Positions 35,601-53,124 are shown, counted from the stretch's first letter. The stretch: 64,000 bases of DNA from Ditylenchus dipsaci (GCA_004194705.1 SADC01000148.1:1-64000); one strand, 5' to 3'. Program-made: numbers and translations. Notes: generated from the sequence alone by a model not told the origin.

Positions 35601-38600
35601 TTTGTTACTCATCGCGTTTTTGGTTTAAGTGAAACCGACATTATGGACATCGAGCAAGAACTGGCGCTAATAGTCACCGCTCGGGAAGCCATGGCTGGAT
35701 TCAATGTTTTCCAAAGCTACGTCGAGCAGAGCTTCAAAGATCCGGGTCTACTTCAAATGTGGGCTCTGTTCAGATCGGGGCGGGAGGGATGGGGGGGGTG
35801 ATTTTTGCCTCGGTCCGCCCCATGGTTTTTTTTTCAAAATTTTGTCCCTCCACATTTTACTGATTGTTCTTTGCTTGTTTGTTTATATCACATTTTATAG
35901 AATATTTTGTATTTTACACATTGTATAAATATCGCATATAGATATGGGTCGAACACTTGTGGATGAAGTCGAAAGACCTGATGTAGCCGCCCTTCGCCTG
36001 AAGGATGTTCTCAACTACGATACCAAGCAAGCACTTTCCTTCTTCGTCGGTTTCGAGATTCTCAAGAATGAAAAACCTTGCGACATTTGTGGCGCGGCAA
36101 TGCTTACCGAGAAAAGGAAAGAGCGTGTCGATGGAATACAGGTATTTCAGTTTACTCTATTGACAAGTTTGTGAGCAGTCATTTGTTTAGTGGCGATGCC
36201 TTCGAAAACAAGAAACTTTGCTCTAGGAAGTCTATTCGATTCGGTACCTTCTTCGCGCGCTCCCAACTTCCATTGGAAACATGGCTACTGATCTTCTACA
36301 TGTGGGCAAATGACTATAGCAACAAGCAGATAGTAAAAGAAACCGGGTTGCCTGCTCCTACCATGTGCGATTGGTTGAACTTTTGCAGAGAAGTGTGCCA
36401 AAAGTAAGCGAAGAGAATAAATAATAATCTAAAATCTTGTAATTTAGCTATTGCCACAATCAGCGCATGCTCGGGGAGATGGACGGTATGTCTAAATAGA
36501 TGAAGCCAGCATTTGCAGAAGGAAGTACAATCGTGGGCGTTCAAGGGTTGGTGCGTCTCAATGGGCGTTTGGCGGTGTTGAAGGAGGCGATGGTGGTTGT
36601 GCATTCGCATTCCGAGTCTAAGATCGTTTGAAGAAGACGTTGCTGAACATGATCAGGAACCATATTCTTCAAGGTACCATTATAGTGAAAAGCGAGGTAC
36701 AACGTTTTAGGTACAACCATCATCTCGGACGGATGGCCAGCGTATAAGAAGTTAAGCAAGGGAAGCGGAGAATCGGAAATAGCAAGAGAATGACTAAGGC
36801 AAAAAGGTGCCCCCCTCCGATCTGAACAGAGCCCACTGTGTTACAAATATGTTACAAGTTCGGCGATTTGCTGGCTGATGAGCGTCTAAAGAAATTGAAG
36901 CAAAAGAATCTCTTCTACTATTTTGCTTCTACATCTTGATTGTTGTTTTTGTTATGTGATGTACAAATGTTACGTAATACAATTTTCTTTTTGATGTGTA
37001 AAATTACGTTAAGAGTAAGGACGCTCTGACTTAGGACACTTCTAGTTCGATTACGTAAAATCGGGCTCTGACATAGGACAGCTCTCACTTAGGACAGCTC
37101 TGACTTAGAACAGCATTTTGCCGCCCCTTGGGTGTCCTAAGTAAGAGCGTCGACTGTATTGACTTACATTTGGATGGATTAGCTTCAGGCTTCTTCCAAC
37201 TGTCGGATGGTTGCTGACTTGGTTGAGCTTGCTGTTGACTTTTCTGCTGTTGCTGAGCCGGCTTCTGTAGAGGTGACTTGTACTCCAGATCGGATCATCA
37301 CTATGCATGGAAAGACGTTGCGCGTTAGTCTGAGAGCTCGGCTTCATCGAGGATTTGTGACTGGAACCTAAAAATAATCTAGAGAGTTTTCAGCATTCGT
37401 CGAAAAATGGCGCAATGGCTATGGAGGATTGCCCCGGAGGCTGTGAACTCTACTAATAATCTGGCTCCATACACCAAAGTTTGACTTTTTATTGATATCT
37501 GTTAAAGGACCATGAAACTTGATAAGCACAGCAATTTGGAAATTCTGAATTCGCGCGGGACCACCACAATTTCGTCAATAATGTTTTCGAATTGTTTTTT
37601 TGCATGTAAAATTTTTTTTAAATATAGAACTGCATACTAGTCGAGCCCAACGTTGCTCGACATTGCCCGATCGGACGTCTTATCGTACTTACACTTCACC
37701 ATAACTACCGGGTGTCCCAAAAACACCCGACGGATTTTCAAACGGCTTTTTTAAGATGATTCTTGCATCCAAAAATTATTTCAATGAAATCATTTTGTAG
37801 CTCTTTCCTTCCTCTTTCGAATAATATATAAAGTTTTATTAGAATATTTTAGAAAAGCCATTATTTGGCTACAAACACATGTGAGGTCATTTTAGGATGT
37901 TGATAGGCATTTTTATCACTTTAACTGATCAAAATTTCAATTGAAAGTTTAACGCTACACCAGAATCACAGCACCATGTTGTAGCGCAGTTCAAGAGATA
38001 CAAAACCACTTTACACAGTAGCTTTCAAAAATCTGGGTGTTGAGATATGGCTTTTTTGAAAAAATTAATATCTTGAAAAAGTGACTAAAATTCAGAAAAA
38101 TTTGGAGATAATTTGATTTTGATCATTTTTTAAGAAATTGATTTTTTTTTAAAAAGCCATATCTCAACACCCAGATTTTTGAAAGCTACTGTGTAAAGTG
38201 GGTTTTGTAGCTCTTGAACTGCGCTACAACATGGTGCTCTGATTTTGCTGTAGCGTTGAACTTCCAATTGAAATTTTGATCAGTTAAAGTGATAAAAATG
38301 CCTATCAACATCCTAAAATGACCTCACATGTGTTTGTAACCAAATAATGGCTTTTCTAAAATATTCTAACAAAACTTTGTATACCATTCGAAAGAGTAAA
38401 GAAAGAGCTACAAAATGATATCATTGAAATAATTTTTGGACGCAAGAATCATCTTAAAAAAGCCGTTTAAAAATCCGTCGGGTATTTTTGGCACACCCGG
38501 CACTTATATGAGTCCGTGTTAAAAATTTACTTATAAATGAAATTCAAATTTTCAATGCACAGAAAAAAAATAATTCAAAAACATTATGGACAAAATTAGG

Positions 38601-40605
38601 GTGGTCCCGCGCGAATTTGAATTCCGCAAATTGCTGTACTTATCAAGTTTCATGGTCCTTTAAAAGTAGACTTTATAGGATCAAATTTTGTGGGATCAAG
38701 ATCAAATTTTGGGTGGGATACCATAAAAAATTAACTAAAATTGAATCGCGCTCTCAAAAGTCTGAATTTCACCAGTAAAATTTATTTAAATGTTTTTTGT
38801 AATTTTTAAAGTTTTATATCCAGGGCGTGTATCTCCGGATTCGGCTTTCTAATGAGCTATCAAACTTTGTTAAGTAATTTGAGAAATGTAGAGATTTAGA
38901 AGTTTTAACAAAACTGATGTTTTTAAGTCAACGTGAACAAAATAACCAATTTTTTTAAACCCCCTTTTCCAAATTTATAATATCTGAAATTATTTAGTGG
39001 AGTTTGATAGCTCATTAGGGGAGTTTGGTAGTCAAAATCCAGAGATACACGCTAGTTTTTAATTACAACAAAATCTACGAATAAACGTCAAAATAAAACT
39101 AACTGGCGAAATTCATGCTTTTGAGATCGTATTTCAGTTGTAGTCATAAAACCTACGGTGTCTTGCAATCCTAAAACCCGGACAAGAGTATTAAAGTCAC
39201 ATAAATACCTAATAAGAAGATTTAAAACGTCCTCGAAAACCATTTCCTCAGTAATCGTTAAGAAAAAGTTTGAGGTGATCCATTAAACTCTACCAAAAAT
39301 CCTACCAAAAGACTTAGTGTGGTGTGGAGTAGAGGTACTTTTGACTTCATCTTTCATAATCCTGCCTATCAGATCTGTCTCCCCAGGTGTTGACTGCTGA
39401 TTCTCTGGCTTGACTGCTGGCGAATGTTGCTCCGACAACTTCTTCAGCTTGAACTTTTGTGGAAGAGGGGCTGTGGCCATCTGAAGTTAAATAGCCATTA
39501 AAAGATATTTTTTAGCAATAGTCACATACATTGGAAGACCGGCGGAAAGCAGATGGTAGAGGTTTTTTGCCCAGCGCTACCGCAGCATCCAGAGGGTTGA
39601 AACCATAGGGATTGGGTGCTTGCTCGGCTGCATCGGCTGATTGGGTGGGTAATGGAGCACCATCTATGAATGGACCTGGTTGTTGATGGTGTGGGTGGCT
39701 GCTATCGCTGGTTTTCTCTGAAAAAGTGGGTGTATTTTTTGCCATTTATTTGAAGGCTTTGTGTTTTTTGCAGTGCGGGACACATATTTGATCCCATCCT
39801 AACATGCGCTAGCCTACCCTGCGCTTGAGGCTTCGCCTGAAAAGTATTTAAAAAGATACATCAATCAGAAAAAAAATTAAAAATTCGAAAGGCGCGAATT
39901 CAAACAAAATGACACTAAAGTGGCCAAATACCCCATACACCCATCAGTAATGCCAGCTAAAATATTTGTCGAAAAACTCGGAATTCTAGACCGAAATTTT
40001 AATGGAGGTAAGGCAGTTAACATTTTTGATTTACATAATCTAAAACAAGCCGTGATAAAAAAATAAGCTAAGTGTAAAAATGGCCAGAACACTCTTCCTG
40101 GTTTTTTCTCCACCTTACTTGTTGGTTTAGGAGTCTTTTTTGCTGCCAATGAGTCATCTGATTTGTTTAGGCTCTTGCGTTTGTACTTCCTTTTATTTTT
40201 GGGCAGGGCAATCGACTGAAAATTTATATTGTACTGTTAAACTGAACAGCATTATTTAAAAATAAGACCAGTGAGCCAAATTCTATCTGTTTGGCCACAA
40301 TATTGAGTTCCACAGTTACATTCCTGGCTTTTTTGTTGACGCCCTTGTTACTCATATCGATGGTTTTAGAGATAGTCAGCTTGTCTAGGTTGGAGAGATA
40401 GTGGACCAGGCGCTGAAATATGCGCACAGTTGGTATACTATTAGATGCTACATGAAAAATCTTGCCTCAAACTCTAGGAGTAGATGGCGTGGTCGAGTAA
40501 TTCCCTCGCCCACTTCTGGTCGCTTACTTTTGATCAACTTTTTGGCGTATTCCAGCAGGGATGAGTAGCCGTTGAGCTCTAGTGGTGACACATTGTCCAG
40601 GAAAT
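32606..40605 (-). CDS. Long low-complexity C-terminal exons, probably of the KDM7-like gene
   Basis: Exons on the minus strand: 40605-40466, 40412-40269, about 40216-40096, about 39718-39532, 39480-39288, about 37367-37171, about 35117-34122, about 34069-33973, 32920-32606 (stop TAA). Most junction phases agree. The first has a GC donor (GAG|GCAAG). The 40605 exon starts in the phase left by the exon at 43509, and no ATG or promoter separates them, so I favour one gene. Content: a helical stretch (ITRPRHLLLEFERLVHYL), a basic block (PKNKRKYKRKSL), then Ser/Gln/Pro-rich text with repeated GFQ and an acidic DMDVDMDVDG. The frame breaks by one base near 37290 and near 34222; downstream phases show which frames are right. 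Introns hold the elements at 33252, 35186 and 37506. No domain family is recognised here. Confidence 0.6.
33252..33739. mobile_element. Palindromic element with 8 bp TSD, CGTGGTGTGCAGAACAG family, copy 2
   Basis: It is 488 bases long and nearly identical to 10728-11209. The octamer TCACTGTC is exactly duplicated at 33244-33251 and 33740-33747. It lies in an intron of the minus-strand gene. High identity between the copies suggests recent movement. Confidence 0.92.
35186..37157 (+). mobile_element. pogo/Tigger-type transposon with TA TSD, ORF tail interrupted by a Merlin-like insertion
   Basis: The ends are CAGTCGACGCTCTTACTTAGG and its complement, with TA on both sides. Subterminal sequence repeats the phrase ctcacttaggacagct on each side. 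The frame from 35644 reads DIEQELALIVTAREAMAGF...FQSYVEQS...GLLQM. It resumes after the insertion (about 36845) as YKFGDLLADERLKKLKQ..LFYYF before a stop. That layout resembles the C-terminus of pogo/Tigger transposases (helical tail, then Q..ITDFF-like end). The helix-turn-helix and DDE regions are absent. The element is in an intron of the minus-strand gene. Confidence 0.75.
35760..36840 (+). mobile_element. Merlin/ISXO2-like (IS1595-type) element, transposase degraded
   Basis: The ends GTGGGCTCTGTTCAGATCGG and its complement bound about 1.08 kb inserted in the pogo-like ORF. Translated pieces match ISXO2-like DDE proteins in order: a zinc motif CDICG, then KKLCSRKSIRFGTFFARSQL, LPLETWLLIFYMWANDYSNK, a helix ending DWLNFCREVC. 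After a frame change comes IDEASICRRKYNRGR with WAFGGVE (first catalytic Asp region), then LKKTLLNMIRNHILQGTII. Several stops and shifts make it a dead copy. No clear 8-9 bp duplication was found. Confidence 0.8.
37506..38659. mobile_element. Nested palindromes: TTAA element carrying a second palindrome
   Basis: The outer ends AGGACCATGAAACTTGATAAG and its complement are flanked by TTAA (37502-37505, 38660-38663). The subterminal text cgcgcgggaccacc is mirrored. Inside, about 37708-38512, a second palindrome of about 800 bases starts ccgggtgtcccaaaaacacccgacgg and ends with its near complement. Neither has coding capacity. It is in an intron of the minus-strand gene. Confidence 0.8.
38680..39170. 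mobile_element. Palindromic MITE in intron
   Basis: The arms share ctcaaaagtctgaatttcaccagt / actggcgaaattcatgcttttgag, and an inner pair around ggcgtgtatctccggattc..taatgagctatcaaac. It is non-coding. Confidence 0.65.
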
Positions 40606-40609
40606 CTGG

Positions 40610-42005
40610 AAAAAAGCTATCTTAGATGGATAAAACCTCTTGGCAGACCATAAATTACTAGAGATTTGTTTGACGTTTACTTCAATTATTTTTTGTCGAC
40701 TTGATAATGTCAAGTTGACATTGAGTAGCAAATATAACCCCCTTCCCCCATAAATTTCCCCTTTTAAAACTATTCAAAATTACTCAAATATCAGTCCTAG
40801 ACCCCGAAAAAAATACGTAAGACCTTTTATCCCGGCTAACATACGCAGGCCTACCCTGCGCCTAAGCCTGAAAATAAGGTTAGTTACACCGATTTTCATA
40901 AGGAAAAGTTTATTCTGAGTATTTGCCACTATCGCCGAATATTCTCACAAGATTTGATAGAAGACATTTTGGGTTTGATTTTCTGCGGCCAAAAGTTTCA
41001 GGCGAGTTGTAAAATGATCAAGAAAGGGGTACTATTGCTGTTTACACCCCCAGCACGATTTTTTTAAAGTGTTCCCAAACACCCTATATCGACCTAAATC
41101 ACCTCAGGAGTTCAAAAAAGACATTATTTTTGAACTCTGATCGATAAAAAATTGAGTTTTGGCCATTTTAAAATTTCGACCATTTGCCTGTTTCACCATG
41201 TTTTGGTCACTCGAGCTGGGCAAAAAGAGCCTCTAAATGCATTTTTGATCAAGAGTCTTGCTCGGAATTATGTATAAGGTAAGTGAGTGCGCGCATCTCT
41301 AACCAACCAAGCCCCCTGCGCCCCCGAAGGGGCGCAGGGGGCTTGGTTGCTTGGGGTTGAGATGCGCACACCCACATACCTTAGACATAAATCCCTCGAA
41401 AGTGACTCTGTTTGCATAAAAATGAATGAATACCAGAGTTTCTTTATGCGGTAGGCCCAGTCAACAAAACTATGTTCAACATCTTCTTTTTTGTACAAAA
41501 GCGGCCCCTTTTTGGTCTTTTTCCACCCCAATACATTTTTTATCGAATTTTAAGTGCTTTCAAGCCTACATTTTATATCTCTTACTCCACAGAGCTAGGG
41601 CACGGGACGGAATTTCCCCCGGACTGATTCCTTTTTTTTTATTGTTTTTGTGTCGTTATTCGAATTTTCATTTCACCATGTTGGCACTACTCAATTCAAA
41701 TGTTATATTTTCGGACACCGAATTTTTATAGCCATCTCTAACTGATATACCGTCGTAAGAACAACAATTTAATGATTTCTGATTTCCAGTGACCAAACGC
41801 ACAAACGTGTCGGAAACTCTCCGCTGAATACAGCGTAGGGAGAGCTGGCTGTCGGGAAATTATTGTTAAAAAAAGCGTCGGGACCTGGTTTGTTTGTAAA
41901 TTTTATGATTTACTATTTGAATATGTAAGTTGTACATGTTAAATGTGCGGAGATTTTTAGTGATTTTTTAGATATTTTATAAATTTGCGCCTTGTTTGAC
42001 GAAAA
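40610..42005. repeat. Intron or intergenic stretch with GC-rich hairpin repeat at 41220-41550
   Basis: Bases 41270-41395 form a long hairpin around ccccctgcgcccccgaaggggcgcaggggg with arms taaggtaagtgagtgcgcgcatctc. Flanking text (gcaaaaagagcctctaaatgcat... and ...accagagtttctttatgcggtaggccc) belongs to the same repeat family as 58890-59160. The rest holds nothing recognisable. Confidence 0.55.
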
Positions 42006-42915
42006 GGGCGACGGTCATTTGGTCCCCGGTCATTTGGTCCCCGGTCATTTGGTCCCCGGTCATTTGGTCCCCAAAGCCGCCAGTTTAATTTTTTTTAATG
42101 TTTTTCCATGTTGTCTTGAACGAAACCTATGTCGATCCAATTTTGAGACTTGCAAATCGTTTAGCTCTTGTTTGCAAGATGCTCATGTGTTTCTAACAAG
42201 TCAAACTTCAAATATCTGGCACATAGTCAAAAGAAGTGTCTTTGTGTTTGTAAGAGAGTTGACTGTATTGAATAAATGTGACCGGGAATTTGACCGCTTT
42301 AAAAAGCTGCACAATAACCTGGAAAAGTGTTGAAAACCCATGCAAATGTCAGGTTAATCGATCATCCATTAGAACTGAGGTTAAATTATATAAAAAATTA
42401 AATGATAGGAGTTTTTCACATGGAAAAAATATTAAATTAAATTTTTTTATTACGAAGAGAGTTGAATGTATTCACCCACACGAACCCAGAGGACACCCAA
42501 AAGATTTTTTACATCCAGATTGAATTAAGACCATTGAGGATAAATCTGAACCATTTTACTAATAACGGAGGCATTGGTAGTGGATCCCGACTATTGAAAG
42601 TGGGTTAGAACCACTAAAAGTCAATCTGAACTATTTAGGGTGGACTTGGACCACTGAGGGTGGATCTGGATCATTGAGGATGAATGGGTATCACCAAGTG
42701 TTATTCAGTATTCCTTCCCCTCCCATATAGTCTTTAATATTTCTTTCTAAATCCAAAATTTTCCAATTTCCGATTCCCCAGGTGAATGAGACCTATTTGG
42801 GATAATATATGGTAGAAAACAATTCTTTGCTATCGCCAGGATTCGAACCTGTTTGAACATTTTAAATTGGCGGCTTTTGGGGACCAAATGACCGGGGACC
42901 AAATGACCTAATGCC
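42006..42915. mobile_element. Phrase-terminal-repeat element with 8 bp TSD
   Basis: The left end is a tandem array of ggtcatttggtcccc (four copies); the right end has two copies of the complement. The octamer GACGAAAA is duplicated at 41998-42005 and 42916-42923. Inside are a drifting 20 bp minisatellite (about 42520-42690) and, on the minus strand near 42835-42860, GGTTCGAATCCTGG, a tRNA B-box-like sequence. It has no transposase. Confidence 0.85.
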
Positions 42916-42983
42916 GACGAAAAACGCGAAAAAACAGAACGCCAAGAATGGCGCAAATTTAAATGAATTTCTCGAAAACCGTT

Positions 42984-43408
42984 AAGCCTAGTGTCCAATG
43001 ACTGAGAGGAAATTCCATGTTTTTAACGCGGGGAGGGCTGTAAACTTTTTTTGTGCATAAAAAATTTTTTTCTTTTGGTCACATTTTGTAGCTAAGATTC
43101 AGGGCTACCCAATAAAAAATTTTCCAGCTACACAAATCTCTGAAAAAACTTTGATAAAAATGCGTTTCCTCTCACTCTACCTTTCAGTCTGCCTTTCAGT
43201 CATTAGAGTGAATGGGAGAGTGAAAGGCAGAATGAGAGGAAACGCATTTTTATCAAAGTTTTTTCAGAGATTTGTGCCTGGAAAATTTTTTATTGGGTAG
43301 CCCTCAATCTTAGCTACAAAATGTGACCAAAAGAAAAAAAATTTATGAACAGCCCTTTCCGCGTTAAAAAACATGGACTTTACTCTCAGTCATTGGACAC
43401 TAGGCTTT
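42984..43408. mobile_element. Palindromic MITE, TAAGCCTAGTGTCCAATGACTGAGAG ends
   Basis: The arms of about 200 bases mirror each other, including aaacgcatttttatcaaagttttttcagagatttgtg and its complement. The loop lies near 43170-43200. It is non-coding and next to the exon at 43509-43596. Confidence 0.8.
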
Positions 43409-43508
43409 AAATGCACCCATGCCGATTAAAACTTTGCAAACCTTTTATTGCAAAAGCTTTTAAAAAGTTTTGAGTAAAGTTGAAAAATTATTGAGTTTAA
43501 GTTACTAC

Positions 43509-49479
<5,971 letters not shown>

Positions 49480-49870
49480 CTGCAAACAAAGAAATAGAAT
49501 TACAAAAATGTAATATTGTTCTTAGAAAAAATCAGTGCCTCAATGAGTATGTTTTTTAGGCTGTGAGTGAGGGTGACATTTATCTGCACAGGCTGTGAAA
49601 AAGGCACAGGCGTAACTCCGCAAACCTGCACCCTTCACCAAAGCGTTTTTCAAAAAACATTGTAATATAAAACACTATAAAAGTCGAAAACGGTGCAGAT
49701 AAAATAACCACTGAGGGAGGCTTTAGATCCCTTCGGAATTTTTTTAGCTACGCCTATGAGTGAGAGCGAGAATGAAAAAATACTCGCAGAGTTAAAGTAA
49801 AATTCTCAATTACAATTCTCAATCAGGTGTTTTGATTAGTGTTGGAGACCAGAAGTGTGAGCAAGAAACT
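49480..49870. other. No exon recognised upstream of the KDM7-like exon
   Basis: I looked on the minus strand for a PHD finger (spaced Cys pairs, then a WFHG-type motif) and found none. The sequence is AT-rich with a short repeat-like patch at 49640-49745. Confidence 0.3.
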
Positions 49871-49872
49871 GA

Positions 49873-50224
49873 CAAGGAGGAACCCTGAATGTGACCTGAA
49901 GAAACTTCGATGACAATTTTTTTCTGCGTATTCTTGTAGAGGGTGCTCAAGTTCCTGAAAAATCTGGATCCCCAGCTCTGAAGGTCCACAAAATGTTGTA
50001 GAAGGGTCACTCAAAGTTCTAAAAACACCTCGATATCATTCGATACCGAAAACACCTCCATACCATGGATTTTCATAGCTGACCATTGGGCCATGGGTCC
50101 TTCCTGAAATTTTTATTGAGTTTCAGAGATGGGGAGCCAAATTCACATGGGATTTGAGGAGGCTCTAAAAAAATACACGCATTCATCGAAAAAACCCCAG
50201 GTCACAGTCAGGGTCCCTCCTTGT
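49873..50224. mobile_element. Palindromic MITE, CAAGGAGGGACCCTGA family, copy 2
   Basis: The ends and inner arms match the copy at 2734-3072, including gatccccagctct and ggggagccaaattcacatg. It is non-coding. Confidence 0.7.
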
Positions 50225-51228
50225 GAAACGAGAATACTGCATGACCCAAGAAGCAAGATTCTGAGCCCCTTAAACCGGGACCACAGCTTCTATTTCTATT
50301 GATTCTTATTTTCCTTCATCCAAATTTTTATTTAAATTTTGTCTAGATTAATCTTTTTCCACGTTGGTTGGCTATGGAAGTGCTTCCAGTTTTATATCAC
50401 TTACTGGTCTACACTTTCCTTACTGTTAATATAGACAGTTTTCACAGGAGGGATTCCTGTTTCTTTTATTATTTTCTCAGCCGATACAATAGAGACCTTC
50501 CACCATTGATTTCACAAGGTTGTCGGCTTCTTCAATTTCGTGACGAAGTTTCTTCTTTCTCTTTGGCTCTGCACTGTTCGCAGGTATTTAAGATATTTCA
50601 ATGAGTAAACTTTGTCATTTTAATTGTTTTCTAACTTTGCAACTCACGAAATGGGAATTTTCAAAGAATATACGTTCATATACAAAAAAAAAAAACGACC
50701 ATTTCCTTTCGAAAAAAATTATGCAATAATGTTTGTGTTTTTGGAACATCATGTATATGCTACTGCTGCGTAAAATCTGAATACAATTTTCGGCTCACAG
50801 GAGTTTACTTACAATTAAGAAGAGAATATTGCCAATCACCTTGCGGCGTTATATGATAAGTTTGGAAGAGATGACAAAGGCGTATATGTCAACTATATAA
50901 TACTATTTAATGATCAGATAAGTAAAAGGCAGACACAGCCCATTCACATAACAGAAAATAGCGGGGGAGTAAGCTCAAAGAGCAGAACTGTCCAAAAATA
51001 AGAAACGGGCATTATTCAAACCATCGATTGTAGAGGAGAGCAGAAAGGGCAGAGGATATGAGGCAAACAGTGATTGGCAAAACGATACTTTACTGCTGAA
51101 AAAGCCAATCCTTGTGGGACAAATATTATTTGAGTCTATAACAAGGAAGATTATTTCTAATTATTATTCTTCTTTCTAATTATTTTTTAAATTCTAAAAT
51201 TAAATTGAATTACGACTATTTAGTAAAA
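50225..51228. other. Unassigned stretch with one weak minus-strand exon candidate
   Basis: On the minus strand about 50577-50415 there is open sequence with a basic patch (PKRKKKLRHEIEEADNLV in one frame), and a good donor (CCA|GTAAGTG) follows in another frame. The frames do not connect, so no gene is called. The remainder shows nothing recognisable. Confidence 0.25.
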
Positions 51229-51955
51229 GGCTGTATGTGAATTTCCGCACCAAAAGTGTGAAATTCCGCACCAAATTAATTAAATTCCGCACCAAATTCA
51301 AATTCGTTCTAAAAATAGTGAATTTCCGCACCGAAATTGTGAAATTCACCACCAAATTTTTAAAAAATTATTTATGCCTTTTTCTGTCTAAGACCGACCA
51401 AATTTTGCATAATTTTGCAAGAATTTGAATTTTTTAGCCTGAAAATGACTTGGATTGCTCAGAATCCCACCCCAGAATGGCCAAAAGCCCCTGAAAGTTG
51501 GTTTTTGGGGGTTTACTGAAGGTGAGTGAAAACTTTAGGGGGTAAACTTTTTTAATCGCTCAGAACTCCACCCTGAACCACTCGAAATCATCCTAAACCT
51601 GGAATTTTGAGCAATAAAGCCCAGCTGACTGGAATTCTGATTCGCCCAGTCGGTTTTTCGCAGAAAGTGTGAAATGTGTCTGTGCTGTCTTATGATCTTC
51701 AGAGAAATATTAAACCGTCTTTCTGGCATCTATGTCTCAGATCTACTTCCGAACTCAATGACTTAATTTAACTGCCTACCATGAACGAAAAAAGAGACAA
51801 TGCTCGACTTTTTATACACGATAAATAGCTCAGACAATGAAATAAAAAATTTGGTGGGGAATTTCACAATTTTGGTGCGGAAATTCACTATTTTAGAAGG
51901 AATTTGAATTTGGTGCGGAATTTCACACTTTTGGTGCGGAAATTCAATTTGATCC
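51229..51955. mobile_element. Palindromic-armed element with 10 bp TSD, copy 2
   Basis: Same ends and arms as 1432-2323, with the interior in the opposite orientation. TTTAGTAAAA is duplicated at 51219-51228 and 51956-51965. Confidence 0.85.
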
Positions 51956-51965
51956 TTTAGTAAAA

Positions 51966-52834
51966 TGATATTTAATAATCCTGAAAAATTTGTGTATCGA
52001 ATTTAAAAAATAGAAAAGAAATTGAATTTAAAATTCTTAAACTAAAGGTAAATGATTGATTCACTTAGTTACAATTATGTAAACGATTGAAAATTTTCCT
52101 TTTTTTGTTTGCAATCGTGTAATCGATCGCAATTGCGAAGTTCTTTCTTTCACAATCGTGCAATCAATTTCAAATTATTAATTCTTTCGTTTACATTTAC
52201 GTAATCAATTGCAAATTTTTGATCTTTTAATTTGCAATTGTGTGATCGATAGTAAATTTTTAATTCTTCAGTATAATCGAAAGAAAAAGCCTGTTAAAAA
52301 GTATATAAACGCGGTTTCGGAGTGACATTAAATAGCTAGAAAAGGTAGGCCGTTATTGTCCAAAATGACATAGATAACGGTTTCTAAAACATATACATGA
52401 GTAAGTATAGAGGCAAAAGTAGGCCTACAACAGGGTTTTCCAAGAACAGCAATTCTGTGCAAACACAGAAGGTTTCAAAAACAAAATTTCCGTACTTATT
52501 TCACCGAAAAACTCAATTTCCAAGCTGATTTCTGCAAAAATCCAATTCCCAAACTTGCTTTTCGAAACTGAAAATGCCGAAAACCAATGCAGCGGCTGTA
52601 CAAGGCTGTACAGTCGAGTCTCGAGGTGCCGGATTATCGAGACTCGACTGTATTACAGACTTGTTGGTGTGCATTTCGAGCTAAAACGCTCAGCGCTCGA
52701 TTTAAAAATCAATAGAAATAGTGTCGCAAAATGATTTGGCCCAATTTGATTTTGGCCCAATTTAAATTGTCGCAATTTGATTTTGGCTCAATTTGAACTG
52801 ACGCAAAGGGATTTGGCGCACTCTTCTCCTGCCC
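51966..52834. repeat. AT-rich stretch with short repeats and a 40 bp Tigger-like relic
   Basis: Bases 52060-52270 repeat a drifting phrase like caatcgtgtaatcgattgcaaattttt five times. Bases 52611-52650 are a minimal Tigger-like element: CAGTCGAGTCTCGAGG...GACTCGACTG with TA flanks, only 40 bases long. Bases 52720-52815 repeat the phrase atttggcccaatttgaattgtcgca. No gene is supported. Confidence 0.5.
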
Positions 52835-53124
52835 AGGGACATACCAGCGCGTTACACCGCAAATTAAGGCGGGGACTAGCAAGTTTTAAATAATCGTCCT
52901 TGTTTTCACTCGCTTCATGTCAAATCTGATATTTATGACCCTATCCTACTTTTGAAAAGTAGGCAGAAAACTTTTGTCGGATCAGATACAACCAGTGTTG
53001 TTCCAGCGCCGAGGTCGGCGCCGGCGCCGACCTCCTCTGAAAAAGGCCCCAGCACCGGCGCTAATGGCAGCACCGACGCCGGGTAGATAATTTTGTTTTT
53101 GTTGCAAATTTTATAAAAAAATTG

